Counted from the stretch's first letter, positions 18,434 to 26,194 are shown. The stretch is DNA of 42,899 nt from Syntrophomonadaceae bacterium (GCA_012522955.1 JAAYJK010000025.1:1-42899), one strand, 5' to 3'. Made by a program: numbers and translations. The notes: generated from the sequence alone by a model not told the origin.

Positions 18434-18520
18434 TCATAGTTTTATCGAGGTTAAAAGCAGCAGGAGACCGACAATTAGATAAAAAATACCAAATAGCAAT
18501 CGAGGTACTGGCATCTTCAT
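18434..18520 (-). CDS. 28-residue single-helix membrane peptide
   Basis: A short frame of 28 codons with an excellent Shine-Dalgarno (AGGAGG, then TTT before the ATG). The peptide starts with KMPVPR, then has an uninterrupted hydrophobic helix of about 17 residues rich in Leu, Ile and Phe, and ends in TSIKL. It follows spoVM by 41 bases on the same strand and ends just before a shared terminator, so it is likely in the same transcript. I do not recognise it. A function in the forespore or its coat is a guess from position only. Confidence 0.55.
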   Translation of the reverse strand: MKMPVPRLLFGIFYLIVGLLLLLTSIKL

Positions 18521-18561
18521 AAACCTCCTGCTGATTATGTTTTTTATCCTGGGACCTTAAA

Positions 18562-18627
18562 TCATCCCCATACCCTTAATAGCAGCTTACGTAAAAACCC
18601 GGGCAGTTTTATATAATATACTCGCAT
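18562..18627 (-). CDS. spoVM: stage V sporulation protein SpoVM (21 residues)
   Basis: A 21-codon gene with a strong GGAGGA site 7 nt before the ATG. The peptide begins MRVYYIKLPGFLRKLL. Bacillus subtilis SpoVM (26 residues) begins MKFYTIKLPKFL, so Y4, IKLP (6-9) and FL (11-12) match, including the helix-breaking Pro9. SpoVM is an amphipathic helix that marks the convex forespore membrane and anchors the coat protein SpoIVA. The C-terminus is five residues shorter than in Bacillus. A CATACTAT box upstream resembles a mother-cell sigma -10. The gene lies between dinG and a 28-residue peptide on the same strand. Confidence 0.85.
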   Translation of the reverse strand: MRVYYIKLPGFLRKLLLRVWG

Positions 18628-18664
18628 TTTGGAATCCTCCTTCAAGCTGACTTCCTCTTAATGC

Positions 18665-18672
18665 ATAGTATG
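18665..18672 (-). promoter_or_regulatory. possible sigma-E/K type -10 element for spoVM
   Basis: CATACTAT on the leftward strand fits CATANNNT, the -10 pattern of the Bacillus sporulation sigma factors E and K. It would place the transcript start near 18658, about 30 bases before the spoVM ATG. I cannot see a convincing -35. Confidence 0.35.
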
Positions 18673-18690
18673 AGGATGTAATAAAAAAGG

Positions 18691-20778
18691 TTACAATTCA
18701 GTCACTTGAGGAACGGCAATAAATTTGCGAATTTCCCGGGCCAGGTCTTTTTCCGCCAGGGAAAGGGTTTTTACTATAGGGATACTATTTTTAAAGGTTT
18801 TTCCATAACTGCTTTTTTCTAAACGGTGATCCAGGACCACAACCACTCCCCGATCAGTCTCGCTCCTGATTAAACGACCGGTGCCCTGCTTGAAGCGCAT
18901 GGCCCCATCCGGCAGCATAAAATGTTGAAAGCTATTGCGACGCTGAAAGCGACAGTTCTTATCAGCTGCCATACAAAAAGGATCAGATGGTGATCTGAAT
19001 GGTAATTTAGCTATAACCACACAGCGCAAAGAATCTCCTTTGACATCTACGCCTTCCCAAAAAGTTTCCAGGCCTAACAGCACTGAATCCTTACTGGCCA
19101 CAAACTCTTCCAGCAGTGAGCCTGATGACCCATTCTGATCTTGAACCAGAAGATCAATACCCTTAGCTCGGCATATAGGCCCAATAGCTTCTGCAACCTC
19201 CTGCAACTGTTTGCGGGCGGTAAATAAAACCAGCATACCTCCTCCGGTGGCATCAATAATATCCAACAGAACTCTAGCAGTAGCTGGGCTATGTTCCTGG
19301 CTGTTGGGAGGAGGCATGTTGGATACTGTATAAAGAATAGCCTGATTTTCGTAATCAAAGGGTGATTTCTCCAGCAAAGTCTTTATCCGTTCATCACTAT
19401 GAAAATAACTCAAGCCTACTTTATCCAAGTAATAATCGAACCGCTCTTCTATGGCCAGGGTAGCTGAAACCATGATCAGGCTTTCTAGACCATTATACAA
19501 ACGATCTCTTAAAATATCACCAATCATAACATAGGAGGAAGTCATGGCAACCGCCAGTCCATTTCTATATTCGATCCAATTGATGCAGTCCTTGCGATCC
19601 AGGTTTTCTTCCATTATCAGGTAAGCATTTTCCGCCACTTCCTGCAGACTACCTAAAAAGCTGCTTATTTCTACTTCCTCTTCTTGTCCGCTCAGTTCCT
19701 GCTCCAACCTTCTTAGCTGATCCATTAACAACCTTATGTTGCCCTGCCATTCCAGGTAGGCATCCATAAGCTTAAAAAACCAGCTCTGTTCCAGATGTCC
19801 ATCTTCTATTACCATGGAGTAGCTACTCTCGCGAGACTGTCGGCTGCTGCTTAATATGGAAAAAATATCATCCAATCCGTCCATGGATCGAGCCACTATT
19901 TCGCTGGCCCCGTTCAAGCCCTCCAGCAAATTGGGGTAGCGGCTTTTCAAATGCTGCAGGTAGCCTCGAGTAAATTTTTTATCCTTATAGTACAAAGCCT
20001 TGAGCAAATCACTGCTCTCCAGATAGGAAAAGGTATAGGCCAGCTTGTCAAAGGATTCACGATCAAAATGATGGGCTTCATCAATAATAAGATATTTATA
20101 TTCTGGCAGCAGGCTGTGGTTAACCTGTAAATCGGACAAGAGCAAAGCATGATTCACCACTATGATATCGGCTTTATGCAGGTTACGCATCATTTTCAGA
20201 CGAAAACACTTATCGTGATAGGCGCAGAGGTCTTTGCGGCATCCTCGCCGATCGGCAGCCAGTATGGGCCAGTGTTTCATAAGATCAGCATCCAAGCTTA
20301 ATTCTTTTTTGTCTCCGGTACGTGTGCGTTCGGCCCAATTCAATATTTTAGTAATAAACTGCTGCTGAGCTTCACTTAAACTTTCTTTGCCGGCCAGGAT
20401 ACTGGTGTACTTGTTCCAACACAAATAATTCTCCCGCCCCTTGGCTTCCATATATTTTAGATCCAAGCCGGTAGCTTCCAACAAGGAAGGTATATCCCGT
20501 CCAATTATCTGCTGCTGCAAAGCCTTGGTCCGAGTGGATATCACTACTTTCTCCTTCTCCCTAAAGGACCACAAAAAGGCCGGCATAAGATAGGCATAGG
20601 TCTTGCCCACCCCGGTGCCTGCTTCTGCCACCAGAAACTCCCGATTAGTAAAAGCGTCGGCAATATTCTGGGCCAAGCTGGCCTGTTCCTGGCGATAAAC
20701 AAAGCCGGGAACAGCCTGGGAAACAGGCCCTCCTGGTTCAAAATAATCAGCCATTTTTTTCATCTTATATATAGACAT
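18691..20778 (-). CDS. dinG: DinG-family iron-sulfur DNA helicase
   Basis: A 695-residue superfamily 2 helicase of the XPD/DinG group. Walker A is AEAGTGVGKT (near residue 55). An iron-sulfur set follows: Cys in ENYLCWNKY, then CRKDLCAYHDKC. The Walker B is IIDEAHHFD, and the C-terminal motifs include GLETFWEGVD and QGTGRLIRSETDRG. It unwinds DNA 5'-3' and resolves replication-associated structures. Unlike Bacillus DinG it has no N-terminal exonuclease domain, so it resembles the shorter E. coli DinG/YoaA form. The start at 20778 has GGGAGG at a longish 12 nt; later ATGs have no site. Confidence 0.88.
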   Translation of the reverse strand: MSIYKMKKMADYFEPGGPVSQAVPGFVYRQEQASLAQNIADAFTNREFLVAEAGTGVGKTYAYLMPAFLWSFREKEKVVISTRTKALQQQIIGRDIPSLLEATGLDLKYMEAKGRENYLCWNKYTSILAGKESLSEAQQQFITKILNWAERTRTGDKKELSLDADLMKHWPILAADRRGCRKDLCAYHDKCFRLKMMRNLHKADIIVVNHALLLSDLQVNHSLLPEYKYLIIDEAHHFDRESFDKLAYTFSYLESSDLLKALYYKDKKFTRGYLQHLKSRYPNLLEGLNGASEIVARSMDGLDDIFSILSSSRQSRESSYSMVIEDGHLEQSWFFKLMDAYLEWQGNIRLLMDQLRRLEQELSGQEEEVEISSFLGSLQEVAENAYLIMEENLDRKDCINWIEYRNGLAVAMTSSYVMIGDILRDRLYNGLESLIMVSATLAIEERFDYYLDKVGLSYFHSDERIKTLLEKSPFDYENQAILYTVSNMPPPNSQEHSPATARVLLDIIDATGGGMLVLFTARKQLQEVAEAIGPICRAKGIDLLVQDQNGSSGSLLEEFVASKDSVLLGLETFWEGVDVKGDSLRCVVIAKLPFRSPSDPFCMAADKNCRFQRRNSFQHFMLPDGAMRFKQGTGRLIRSETDRGVVVVLDHRLEKSSYGKTFKNSIPIVKTLSLAEKDLAREIRKFIAVPQVTEL

Positions 20779-20818
20779 CTTGCTTGTGCATCCTCCCGTA
20801 ATACGCCAGCGCCTTCAA

Positions 20819-21112
20819 TCAGTCCTCTTGCGGACTGATTGGATGGAGTATTTTGTTTTTCCCCTCTTCTTCTATGCGATATACTCCCTGTACCGGGACC
20901 TTTTCTACAGCCAGTATCTGCAAGAATTCTTTTAAGCCCTCGGGCTCCAGTTTTATAGCCAAACCACAACTAGTCGATATCTCTCTGGGAGTAGGTATAA
21001 TCATAAAGATTTTTCCCAGACCTTTCATTACTTTTTCCGCTTTCAAAGCATAAGAAGTGGAAGCGAAGGTGATAATACCATAATTGGGTATCTCCATTAA
21101 ATTCTGCTGCAT
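20819..21112 (-). CDS. DUF3343 (putative Se/S carrier-like) protein
   Basis: A 97-residue protein with the DUF3343 pattern: an N-terminal GIITFASTSYALKAEKVM, then PTPREISTSCGLAIKL with the conserved SCG cysteine, and a C-terminal VYRIEEE strand. Members are annotated as putative selenium/sulfur carriers, but the chemistry is not established. The ATG is 5 bases after the thioesterase stop, and the GAGGAG there serves as its ribosome site, so the two are cotranslated. Confidence 0.78.
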   Translation of the reverse strand: MQQNLMEIPNYGIITFASTSYALKAEKVMKGLGKIFMIIPTPREISTSCGLAIKLEPEGLKEFLQILAVEKVPVQGVYRIEEEGKNKILHPISPQED

Positions 21113-21117
21113 TTGTT

Positions 21118-21555
21118 TTACTCCTCGAAATCTATAGTGCCCATTCTAAAGAAGGTGCCCCGGGTTTCTACCAGTTGCTTATCCCCAGCATATACCTGGG
21201 CCCTGGCAAATATTAAGTTTTTACCCGCCTTTATAACCTGACCTCGGGCTAGGATATCCTGGCCCAAAGGGGCTGGAGACATTAAAGCCGTGCTGAAGTC
21301 CACGGTAGTAGCCAATATTCCCAGGCTGCGGATAGCATTACCCATGGCTCCATCAGCCAAGCTTAAGAGCAGTCCTCCATGTCCCATATCTAGGTGATTG
21401 GCATGTTCTGCTCGGGTGCTTACTTTTAATTCTGCAAATCCTGGCCCGAAGGCCGTGCTTCTAATTCCCAACAAATTATAGAAAGGCATCTTTTGGGCAA
21501 TGCCGCTAATTTTATTGAATAATCTTTCATCAATGCCCAGATTCTTGATTTCCAA
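21118..21555 (-). CDS. PaaI-type hotdog thioesterase
   Basis: A 145-residue hotdog-fold protein. The segment ANHLDMGHGGLLLSLADGAMGNA carries the HGG...LAD pattern of PaaI/4-hydroxybenzoyl-CoA thioesterases, in which the Asp and the HGG helix form the active site. It would hydrolyse an acyl-CoA, substrate unknown. The start is taken as the TTG at 21555 (GGAAGGAGA about 10 nt upstream). It is the first gene of a leftward group with the DUF3343 protein and dinG. Confidence 0.85.
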   Translation of the reverse strand: MEIKNLGIDERLFNKISGIAQKMPFYNLLGIRSTAFGPGFAELKVSTRAEHANHLDMGHGGLLLSLADGAMGNAIRSLGILATTVDFSTALMSPAPLGQDILARGQVIKAGKNLIFARAQVYAGDKQLVETRGTFFRMGTIDFEE

Positions 21556-21701
21556 TAATCTTGGTCTCCTTCCCTATCTGTTTTTCCTAATCTATTATAG
21601 CTTAATTTGAACTACTGGCGGATAAAGAGGCAATAAGTAAAAATTTGCCCTTTATAAATTTGGCCTCAGCTGCACAAAGTAAGTAAAACGAGGTGCAGAT
21701 T

Positions 21702-22259
21702 ATGTTAGAAACCAGACGTCTGCGTTTGATAATATTAATTACCGCTCTGGCTATATTGCTGATTATATCAGCTACCCTAATAATAGCCAATTCCCGGAAT
21801 AAAATTAGCCCCAAGCCAAGCAGGCCTGATTCTTCCGAGATCGAATCTCCTCGGGATTTATCTGATGTAAAGTGGTATATCAAGTTTTCTGTGGAAAATC
21901 AGCAAGCAACTGCTTACGTGGAAGAAGCCTATGCGCCGGTGGCGGCAAATGGACATGATTACTTCATTGGAGGCGTAGCCATGCATCCTCTGTATCCGGT
22001 GAATAATGGCGGCAGCCCGTTGAAACCCGTGATACCTTTTAACACTACTCTGTACCTGAAGGAACCGATACTGGTACAAGGCCAGGAGTATAAATCGTTT
22101 CAGGTTATGGATACCGGAGATATATACTATGGTTTATGGCCAGGTTCCCCCTATTGGTTGGATATATACTTTGGTACCGCCAATTACTATAATACCTTGG
22201 ATGCCAATGCCTTCGGCACTCCAACGGTTAGCTACTACTGGATTGAAGAATGGAGATAG
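21702..22259 (+). CDS. membrane-anchored protein with 3D/double-psi-barrel-like C-terminus
   Basis: A 185-residue protein with an N-terminal membrane anchor (about residues 5-30), a Ser/Pro linker and an extracellular domain. The C-terminal part has FQVMDTGD and WLDIYFG, with spacing like the 3D domain of RlpA/YabE-type cell-wall proteins, where aspartates line the active groove. A cell-wall role is therefore inferred, not shown. I prefer the ATG at 21702 (GAGGTG 6 nt upstream) to a GTG three codons earlier. It converges on the metallo-hydrolase with only 2 bases between the stops. Confidence 0.6.
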   Translation: MLETRRLRLIILITALAILLIISATLIIANSRNKISPKPSRPDSSEIESPRDLSDVKWYIKFSVENQQATAYVEEAYAPVAANGHDYFIGGVAMHPLYPVNNGGSPLKPVIPFNTTLYLKEPILVQGQEYKSFQVMDTGDIYYGLWPGSPYWLDIYFGTANYYNTLDANAFGTPTVSYYWIEEWR

Positions 22260-22261
22260 GA

Positions 22262-22942
22262 CTAAAACTTGCGCAGATACCCTTGGATATAGGATTTCAC
22301 CTTATCAGCGGGCTGGTATATACCATAATGTCCTTCACATAGTACATCAGCATTTAAACCCAGCAGAAGCTGCATGGACTCTCTCCACTGTTGCTGATCA
22401 GAGCCCCATTCCTTAAAAAAGGGGCCATGCACATCCTGGGCAAAAAGAACCTTACTGCCCCCGATGTCAGCGTAAACCGATATACTGCCCGGAGTATGTC
22501 CGGGGGTATGCAGGCAATAAAACTCTATATTGCCCAGAGAAAAACTTTCATCTCGGGTTAAAATCTGATCTACTTTAACCCCTTCGTATTTCACCCCATA
22601 CCAGGCTTGGGCGGTTAATTCGGGCCGGGCCTCCTCTATAGCAGGCAGATCCAGTTCATGGGCTATAACCTGGGCCTTTAATGCTTCTTTGAATTTTTTC
22701 AAGCCCCCAATATGATCTATATGGCCGTGGGTAATTACTATAAAACGCACCTGCTCCAAATCAAAACCGGCTTTTTTTATCTGGTCCAAAATCATTCCGG
22801 CGCTTTTCCCGGCACCGGTATCTATGATACAGAGCTCATCGTTGCTCTCAATTAAATATACGCAACAATCATCACCGCTGCTGACTCCCGGACCCCCTAC
22901 CATGTAAACCCCGGGTACTATTTCTACGGTCTTTTTTTTCAT
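22262..22942 (-). CDS. metallo-beta-lactamase fold hydrolase
   Basis: A 226-residue MBL-fold protein. It has the metal signature THGHIDHIGG near residue 70, followed by LHTPGHTPGS and AQDVHGPF for the remaining ligands, and a C-terminal LCEGHYGIY histidine. This is the glyoxalase II/hydrolase branch; the substrate is unknown. The ATG has GAGGAGG 7 nt upstream. It follows thymidine kinase by 22 bases on the same strand, so the two are probably co-transcribed. Confidence 0.88.
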   Translation of the reverse strand: MKKKTVEIVPGVYMVGGPGVSSGDDCCVYLIESNDELCIIDTGAGKSAGMILDQIKKAGFDLEQVRFIVITHGHIDHIGGLKKFKEALKAQVIAHELDLPAIEEARPELTAQAWYGVKYEGVKVDQILTRDESFSLGNIEFYCLHTPGHTPGSISVYADIGGSKVLFAQDVHGPFFKEWGSDQQQWRESMQLLLGLNADVLCEGHYGIYQPADKVKSYIQGYLRKF

Positions 22943-22964
22943 TTCCCTGCCTCCTCACTTAGAT

Positions 22965-23513
22965 CTAGATCCCACCGGCCATCTTTCGATTATAGCATTC
23001 CCCACAACAAGGCTCATATTTTTCCTGGCTGCCCAGCAGGATTAGATTGCCTTCCTGTTGGGGCAATCCATCTTTCAACCAGGTAAATACCGCGTCCTGA
23101 CCGCAAGCACAAACTGCGGTCAACTTGCTTACGGAATCAGCTATTGCCATCAGATTGCCCAGGCTACCAAAAGGTAAACGACGCGCATCCATATCCAGGC
23201 CACAAACAATTACTATCTTGCCCTGGTCTCTTAGGGATTGACAATAATCTATGATCCAGTCCGGGAAAAACTGAGCTTCATCTATAGCTACCACATCCGC
23301 ATCAATGCCTACCGGCTGGTAAAGGGTAAGAACCTCTATTCCAAAGGTCTGGCGGACTGAAGCAATCATAACTTTGCCCTCGGTCCTTAAATCCAAAGGC
23401 GGCTTAAAATACACCACTTTTTTATTGGCCAGGGAATACCTCTCCAATCGTCTCACCAATTCAGTGGTTTTTCCGGAAAACATGGGACCAGATATAACTT
23501 CAATTCTGGCCAT
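22965..23513 (-). CDS. tdk: thymidine kinase
   Basis: A 182-residue type II thymidine kinase. The P-loop is SGPMFSGKTTEL, then AIDEAQFF carries the catalytic/lasso region. Four zinc cysteines appear as CACG and CCGEC, and the C-terminal EKYEPCC is typical. It phosphorylates thymidine to dTMP in nucleoside salvage. I take the ATG at 23513, with AGGGAGG 7 nt upstream, instead of an upstream in-frame start that lacks a site. Confidence 0.95.
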   Translation of the reverse strand: MARIEVISGPMFSGKTTELVRRLERYSLANKKVVYFKPPLDLRTEGKVMIASVRQTFGIEVLTLYQPVGIDADVVAIDEAQFFPDWIIDYCQSLRDQGKIVIVCGLDMDARRLPFGSLGNLMAIADSVSKLTAVCACGQDAVFTWLKDGLPQQEGNLILLGSQEKYEPCCGECYNRKMAGGI

Positions 23514-23697
23514 TAATCTGCCTCCCTTGCTATAAATCCAATAACCCATTAATTAAAAGAAAAATCTGGATAGATATTAATTCAATATACCCTGATGGTA
23601 TACCTGCTATCCAGGGGAAATTATCAGGGTCACATTAGCTTTTCAATTTGCACTAAAAGTAGCAAATAATTGTGAAAAAGACCTTTAGTACAATCCA

Positions 23698-23726
23698 TTG
23701 TATATTGTCGAATTTGCACTTATAAT
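23698..23726 (+). promoter_or_regulatory. consensus-like sigma-A promoter without downstream gene
   Basis: TTGTAT (23698-23703), a 17-nt spacer and TATAAT (23721-23726). Transcription would begin near 23733 and run rightward, antisense to the flanking leftward genes, into the terminator at 23837. There is no ORF with a ribosome site between. Confidence 0.55.
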
Positions 23727-23732
23727 GTTGAA

Positions 23733-23880
23733 ACATAGTTAAGGTTGATTACTAAGGACTTGGTGGCACAATCTGGTATAAAACTAATTGACACATGTGG
23801 ATTAGGGATGATGGGGATAGGTTTTTCTTAATATGGAAAGTACAAATGGGCTGTAACAGCCCATTTGTACTTTTATTTTA
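23733..23880 (+). ncRNA. candidate small RNA, about 145 nt
   Basis: This unit is defined by a good promoter at its left end and a perfect 17-bp terminator at its right end. The frames inside it are only a few codons long and have no Shine-Dalgarno. The last bases overlap the stop codon of the converging DUF4870 gene, so it could also act on that mRNA as antisense. I do not recognise a known RNA family. The region 23514-23872 otherwise holds no gene. Confidence 0.4.
23837..23880 (+). terminator. intrinsic terminator, 17-bp perfect stem
   Basis: AAAGTACAAATGGGCTG pairs with CAGCCCATTTGTACTTT (23857-23873) across a TAA loop, then TATTTTA. Rightward it is a good terminator; leftward the U-tract after the stem is only three bases, so it is weaker for the DUF4870 gene. 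Confidence 0.85.
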
Positions 23881-24256
23881 TAAACCTTATGGTGCAAGGA
23901 TAGTTGAATGACTCCCCGTTGCTGACCTTCAAGGCAGCGATGATAATCAAAATCAGGTTGATGAGCGCGAAGGCCATAAGTAAAACGGCCAGTACTACAG
24001 CCAAGGGTATTAGGATTATGGTGAGGGAGAACACTACGATTAATACCACGGCCGCCGCAGCATACAGGAGAAGGGAAATCTGAAAATTCAATGACTCTTT
24101 GCCCTGTTCATCTACCAGTGGGATTTCGTCTTTCTTAATCAACCAGATAATAATCGGACCCAGAATATTGCCAAATGGTATTCCGAGATATAAGGCCAAT
24201 GCTGCTAAATGGCATCCCATAGCCCAATTGCGGTTTTTCTGCTCCTCTAAAACCAT
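23873..24256 (-). CDS. DUF4870 membrane protein
   Basis: A 127-residue protein with the DUF4870 layout: WAMGCHLAALALYLGIPFGNILGPIIIWLIKK, then the conserved E(Q)GKESLNFQIS motif, then two more hydrophobic helices and an ALKVSNGESFNYPCTIRFI tail. The function is not known; members are small inner-membrane proteins. The start is the ATG at 24256, with AAGGGGGA about 6 nt upstream; an upstream TTG has no site. The stop lies inside a strong hairpin. Confidence 0.85.
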   Translation of the reverse strand: MVLEEQKNRNWAMGCHLAALALYLGIPFGNILGPIIIWLIKKDEIPLVDEQGKESLNFQISLLLYAAAAVVLIVVFSLTIILIPLAVVLAVLLMAFALINLILIIIAALKVSNGESFNYPCTIRFIK

Positions 24257-24426
24257 TGCCCTTCCCCCTTGCTTGGAAATGCTTCCCTTCCCGCTCAAGT
24301 ATAAAGTACCCCGGCATAGATTTCAATTAAGCTAAGGTAGCCCGTTCCTTATTTAATTATATGTTAGATAATAAATATATTGAATTTTAAATATTTATAG
24401 CGCACTGTGGCTAAGGCCACTATTAA
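24257..24426. other. AT-rich gap between DUF4870 gene and SOS peptide
   Basis: No gene is seen. The only structure is a small hairpin GTGGC-CTTA-GCCAC just after the 35-residue peptide gene, which could be a weak terminator for it. Confidence 0.4.
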
Positions 24427-24534
24427 TTATAAGAGCAGCAGAAATCCTACTGAAAGCAGGTATCCGATAAATACGGTGCAAACTGCTCCTATAGTTGCCT
24501 CTAAAAGTTCCTTTTTGCTTATTCCTTCAAACAT
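24427..24534 (-). CDS. candidate SOS-induced 35-residue membrane peptide
   Basis: A 36-codon frame. The N-terminal third is charged and soluble (MFEGISKKELLEA) and the remainder is one hydrophobic helix ending in four leucines. No canonical Shine-Dalgarno is visible. The bases just upstream are paired into a long stem in the leader. It is the longest supported frame downstream of a leftward promoter with two LexA boxes, about 255 bases away. By analogy with TisB of E. coli it could be a membrane-acting type I toxin. No sequence similarity is claimed. Confidence 0.45.
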   Translation of the reverse strand: MFEGISKKELLEATIGAVCTVFIGYLLSVGFLLLL

Positions 24535-24540
24535 CTTATT

Positions 24541-24618
24541 AGCCCAGGTTTTCCAACTCTATAAGTCTGGCGTTCTATCTACTCTGACCTCTATCCTACG
24601 CTATAGGAAAACCAGGCT
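24541..24618 (-). promoter_or_regulatory. leader stem covering the start region of the SOS peptide
   Basis: On the leftward RNA, AGCCUGGUUUUCC (24618-24606) pairs with GGAAAACCUGGGCU (24554-24541) with one bulge/mismatch. The 3' arm ends 6 bases before the ATG, so it would hide the ribosome entry region. A second long-range helix, AGCGGCA with UGCCGCU, lies further upstream in the leader. The leader frames are 13 codons or shorter. Confidence 0.45.
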
Positions 24619-24777
24619 TTTCACCTACCTTTCTTAATCTACTTATCTTCCTGTTGGCTTCATGCCCTAGTGACCAGTGATTCGATTATTAAGCCTAGCG
24701 GCAAGCATCTCGCAAACTGCCTGGGAAATAATTTAAGGTTTTAGATAAGAATTGCTGCCGCTCAAAGCATGTTTTTT

Positions 24778-24791
24778 CGAACACATGTTCT
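24778..24791. promoter_or_regulatory. LexA (SOS) box 1
   Basis: CGAACACATGTTCT fits the Gram-positive LexA site CGAAC-N4-GTTCG/T. It overlaps the predicted leftward transcript start. Confidence 0.8.
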
Positions 24792-24797
24792 GTTTAT

Positions 24798-24826
24798 ATT
24801 TTAGAGGCGAACGTTTGTTCTGTCAA
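24798..24826 (-). promoter_or_regulatory. strong leftward sigma-A promoter
   Basis: TTGACA (24826-24821), 17-nt spacer, TAAAAT (24803-24798). The LexA box at 24808-24821 fills the spacer and the other box covers the start point, so LexA binding would block it. Confidence 0.75.
24808..24821. promoter_or_regulatory. LexA (SOS) box 2
   Basis: CGAACGTTTGTTCT, the same pattern as box 1, placed exactly 30 bases from it. It lies between the -35 and -10 of the leftward promoter. Confidence 0.8.
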
Positions 24827-24857
24827 GGCCTGTCTTAGAGATTCCTGCCTATCTAGA

Positions 24858-24886
24858 TTCACTTCAAAGAACAATTGCTTTATAAT
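24858..24886 (+). promoter_or_regulatory. probable ahcY promoter
   Basis: TTCACT, 17 bases, TATAAT (24881-24886), about 33 bases before the ahcY ATG. The -35 is weak. It lies outside the LexA boxes, so ahcY is probably not under SOS control. Confidence 0.5.
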
Positions 24887-24919
24887 ATCTTAAAACCCAT
24901 AAAAAAACGGAGGTTGAAT

Positions 24920-26194
24920 ATGACAACAAAAGATGCCTTAATTTCCTCGGTGATTAAAGATATTAACCTGGCGCCAGCCGGTTATACCCGTTTAGACTGG
25001 GTATCAAACAACATGCCAGTTTTGACTGCCTTAAAACAAGAATTCTCTCAGAGCAGGCCCTTACAGGGTAAAACCATCGCCTGCTGTCTACACTTGGAGG
25101 CCAAAACCGGCTATCTTCTGCAGACCCTGCAAGCGGCCGGAGCTCAGGTGGCAGCCTGTGCCAGCAATCCTCTTTCTACTCAGGACCAGGTAGTAGCCGC
25201 CCTGGTAAACTCAGGAATAGCAGTTTATGCCATACATGGCGAAAACAGTGAGGATTATCATCGTTTTCTGAACCTGACCCTGGACAACCATCCGGATGCC
25301 ATAATTGATGATGGAGCGGATTTGATATCTATACTGGTAAAAGAGCGCCCCCAGCAGGCCCGTCAGATTATAGGAGGCTGCGAGGAAACCACTACCGGCA
25401 TTTTTCGGCTGCGTTCTATGGATAAAGAAGGTTCTTTGCCATTTCCTCTAATCGCTGTAAATGATGCCTATATGAAATACCTTTTTGATAATCGTTATGG
25501 AACCGGCCAATCGGTGTGGGACGGTATCAATCGAACTACCAATCTGGTGGTAGCCGGGAAAAATGTGGTGGTAGCAGGATACGGGTGGTGCGGTAAAGGT
25601 GTATCCATGCGGGCACTAGGCATGGGAGCCCGGGTTATTATTACCGAGATCGATCCTATAAAAGCTAATGAAGCTGTTATGGATGGTTTTGAAGTAATGA
25701 CCATGTCTGAAGCTGCGGGTATGGGTGATATTTTTATTACTGTTACTGGAAATATTAATGTTATTCGTCGGGAACACCTGGAATTAATGAAGGATAACGT
25801 TATCCTGGCCAATGCCGGTCACTTTGATGTGGAAATCAGCAAAGGGGATCTTAATTCCCTGGCCGTGAATAAACGCCAGGTTCGTCAAAACATCGAAGAA
25901 TTCCTCCTGGCTGATGGGCGTCGATTATATCTGCTGGCTCAAGGAAGGCTGGTTAACCTGGCGGCGGGAGACGGACATCCAGCCGAGGTAATGGATTTGA
26001 GTTTCTCCCTGCAGGCCCTATCCTTGCTTTATCTATTCGAAAACCAGGGTAAACTGGGGCCCCATGTTCATGAAGTTCCCCAGGCCATAGACCTGCGGGT
26101 AGCCAGATTGAAGCTGCAGGCCGAGGGAATAAATATAGATAGTTTGACCGGAGAACAGGAAAAATATCTGTCTAGCTGGGATACCAGTTTATAA
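24920..26194 (+). CDS. ahcY: adenosylhomocysteinase
   Basis: A 424-residue S-adenosylhomocysteine hydrolase. Its N-terminal domain has [11 protein letters not shown] and [13 protein letters not shown], and the NAD site is GYGWCGKG followed by [12 protein letters not shown]. The C-terminus has the conserved [11 protein letters not shown] and [25 protein letters not shown]. It splits S-adenosylhomocysteine into adenosine and homocysteine after methylation. I start at the ATG at 24920 (GGAGG 6 nt upstream), not at an in-frame TTG 15 codons earlier. It is monocistronic and terminated by the hairpin at 26246. Confidence 0.96.
   Translation: MTTKDALISSVIKDINLAPAGYTRLDWVSNNMPVLTALKQEFSQSRPLQGKTIACCLHLEAKTGYLLQTLQAAGAQVAACASNPLSTQDQVVAALVNSGIAVYAIHGENSEDYHRFLNLTLDNHPDAIIDDGADLISILVKERPQQARQIIGGCEETTTGIFRLRSMDKEGSLPFPLIAVNDAYMKYLFDNRYGTGQSVWDGINRTTNLVVAGKNVVVAGYGWCGKGVSMRALGMGARVIITEIDPIKANEAVMDGFEVMTMSEAAGMGDIFITVTGNINVIRREHLELMKDNVILANAGHFDVEISKGDLNSLAVNKRQVRQNIEEFLLADGRRLYLLAQGRLVNLAAGDGHPAEVMDLSFSLQALSLLYLFENQGKLGPHVHEVPQAIDLRVARLKLQAEGINIDSLTGEQEKYLSSWDTSL

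Noticed and set aside
24407-24637. Rightward 76-codon frame across the SOS leader
   Set aside because: It is antisense to the LexA-promoter transcript, has no ribosome site, and reads as the complement of the better-supported 35-residue peptide.
24535-24790. Riboswitch in the SOS leader
   Set aside because: The stems are real, but I could not match the conserved cores of c-di-GMP, SAM, THF or other aptamers that I know. The structure is described only as a leader.
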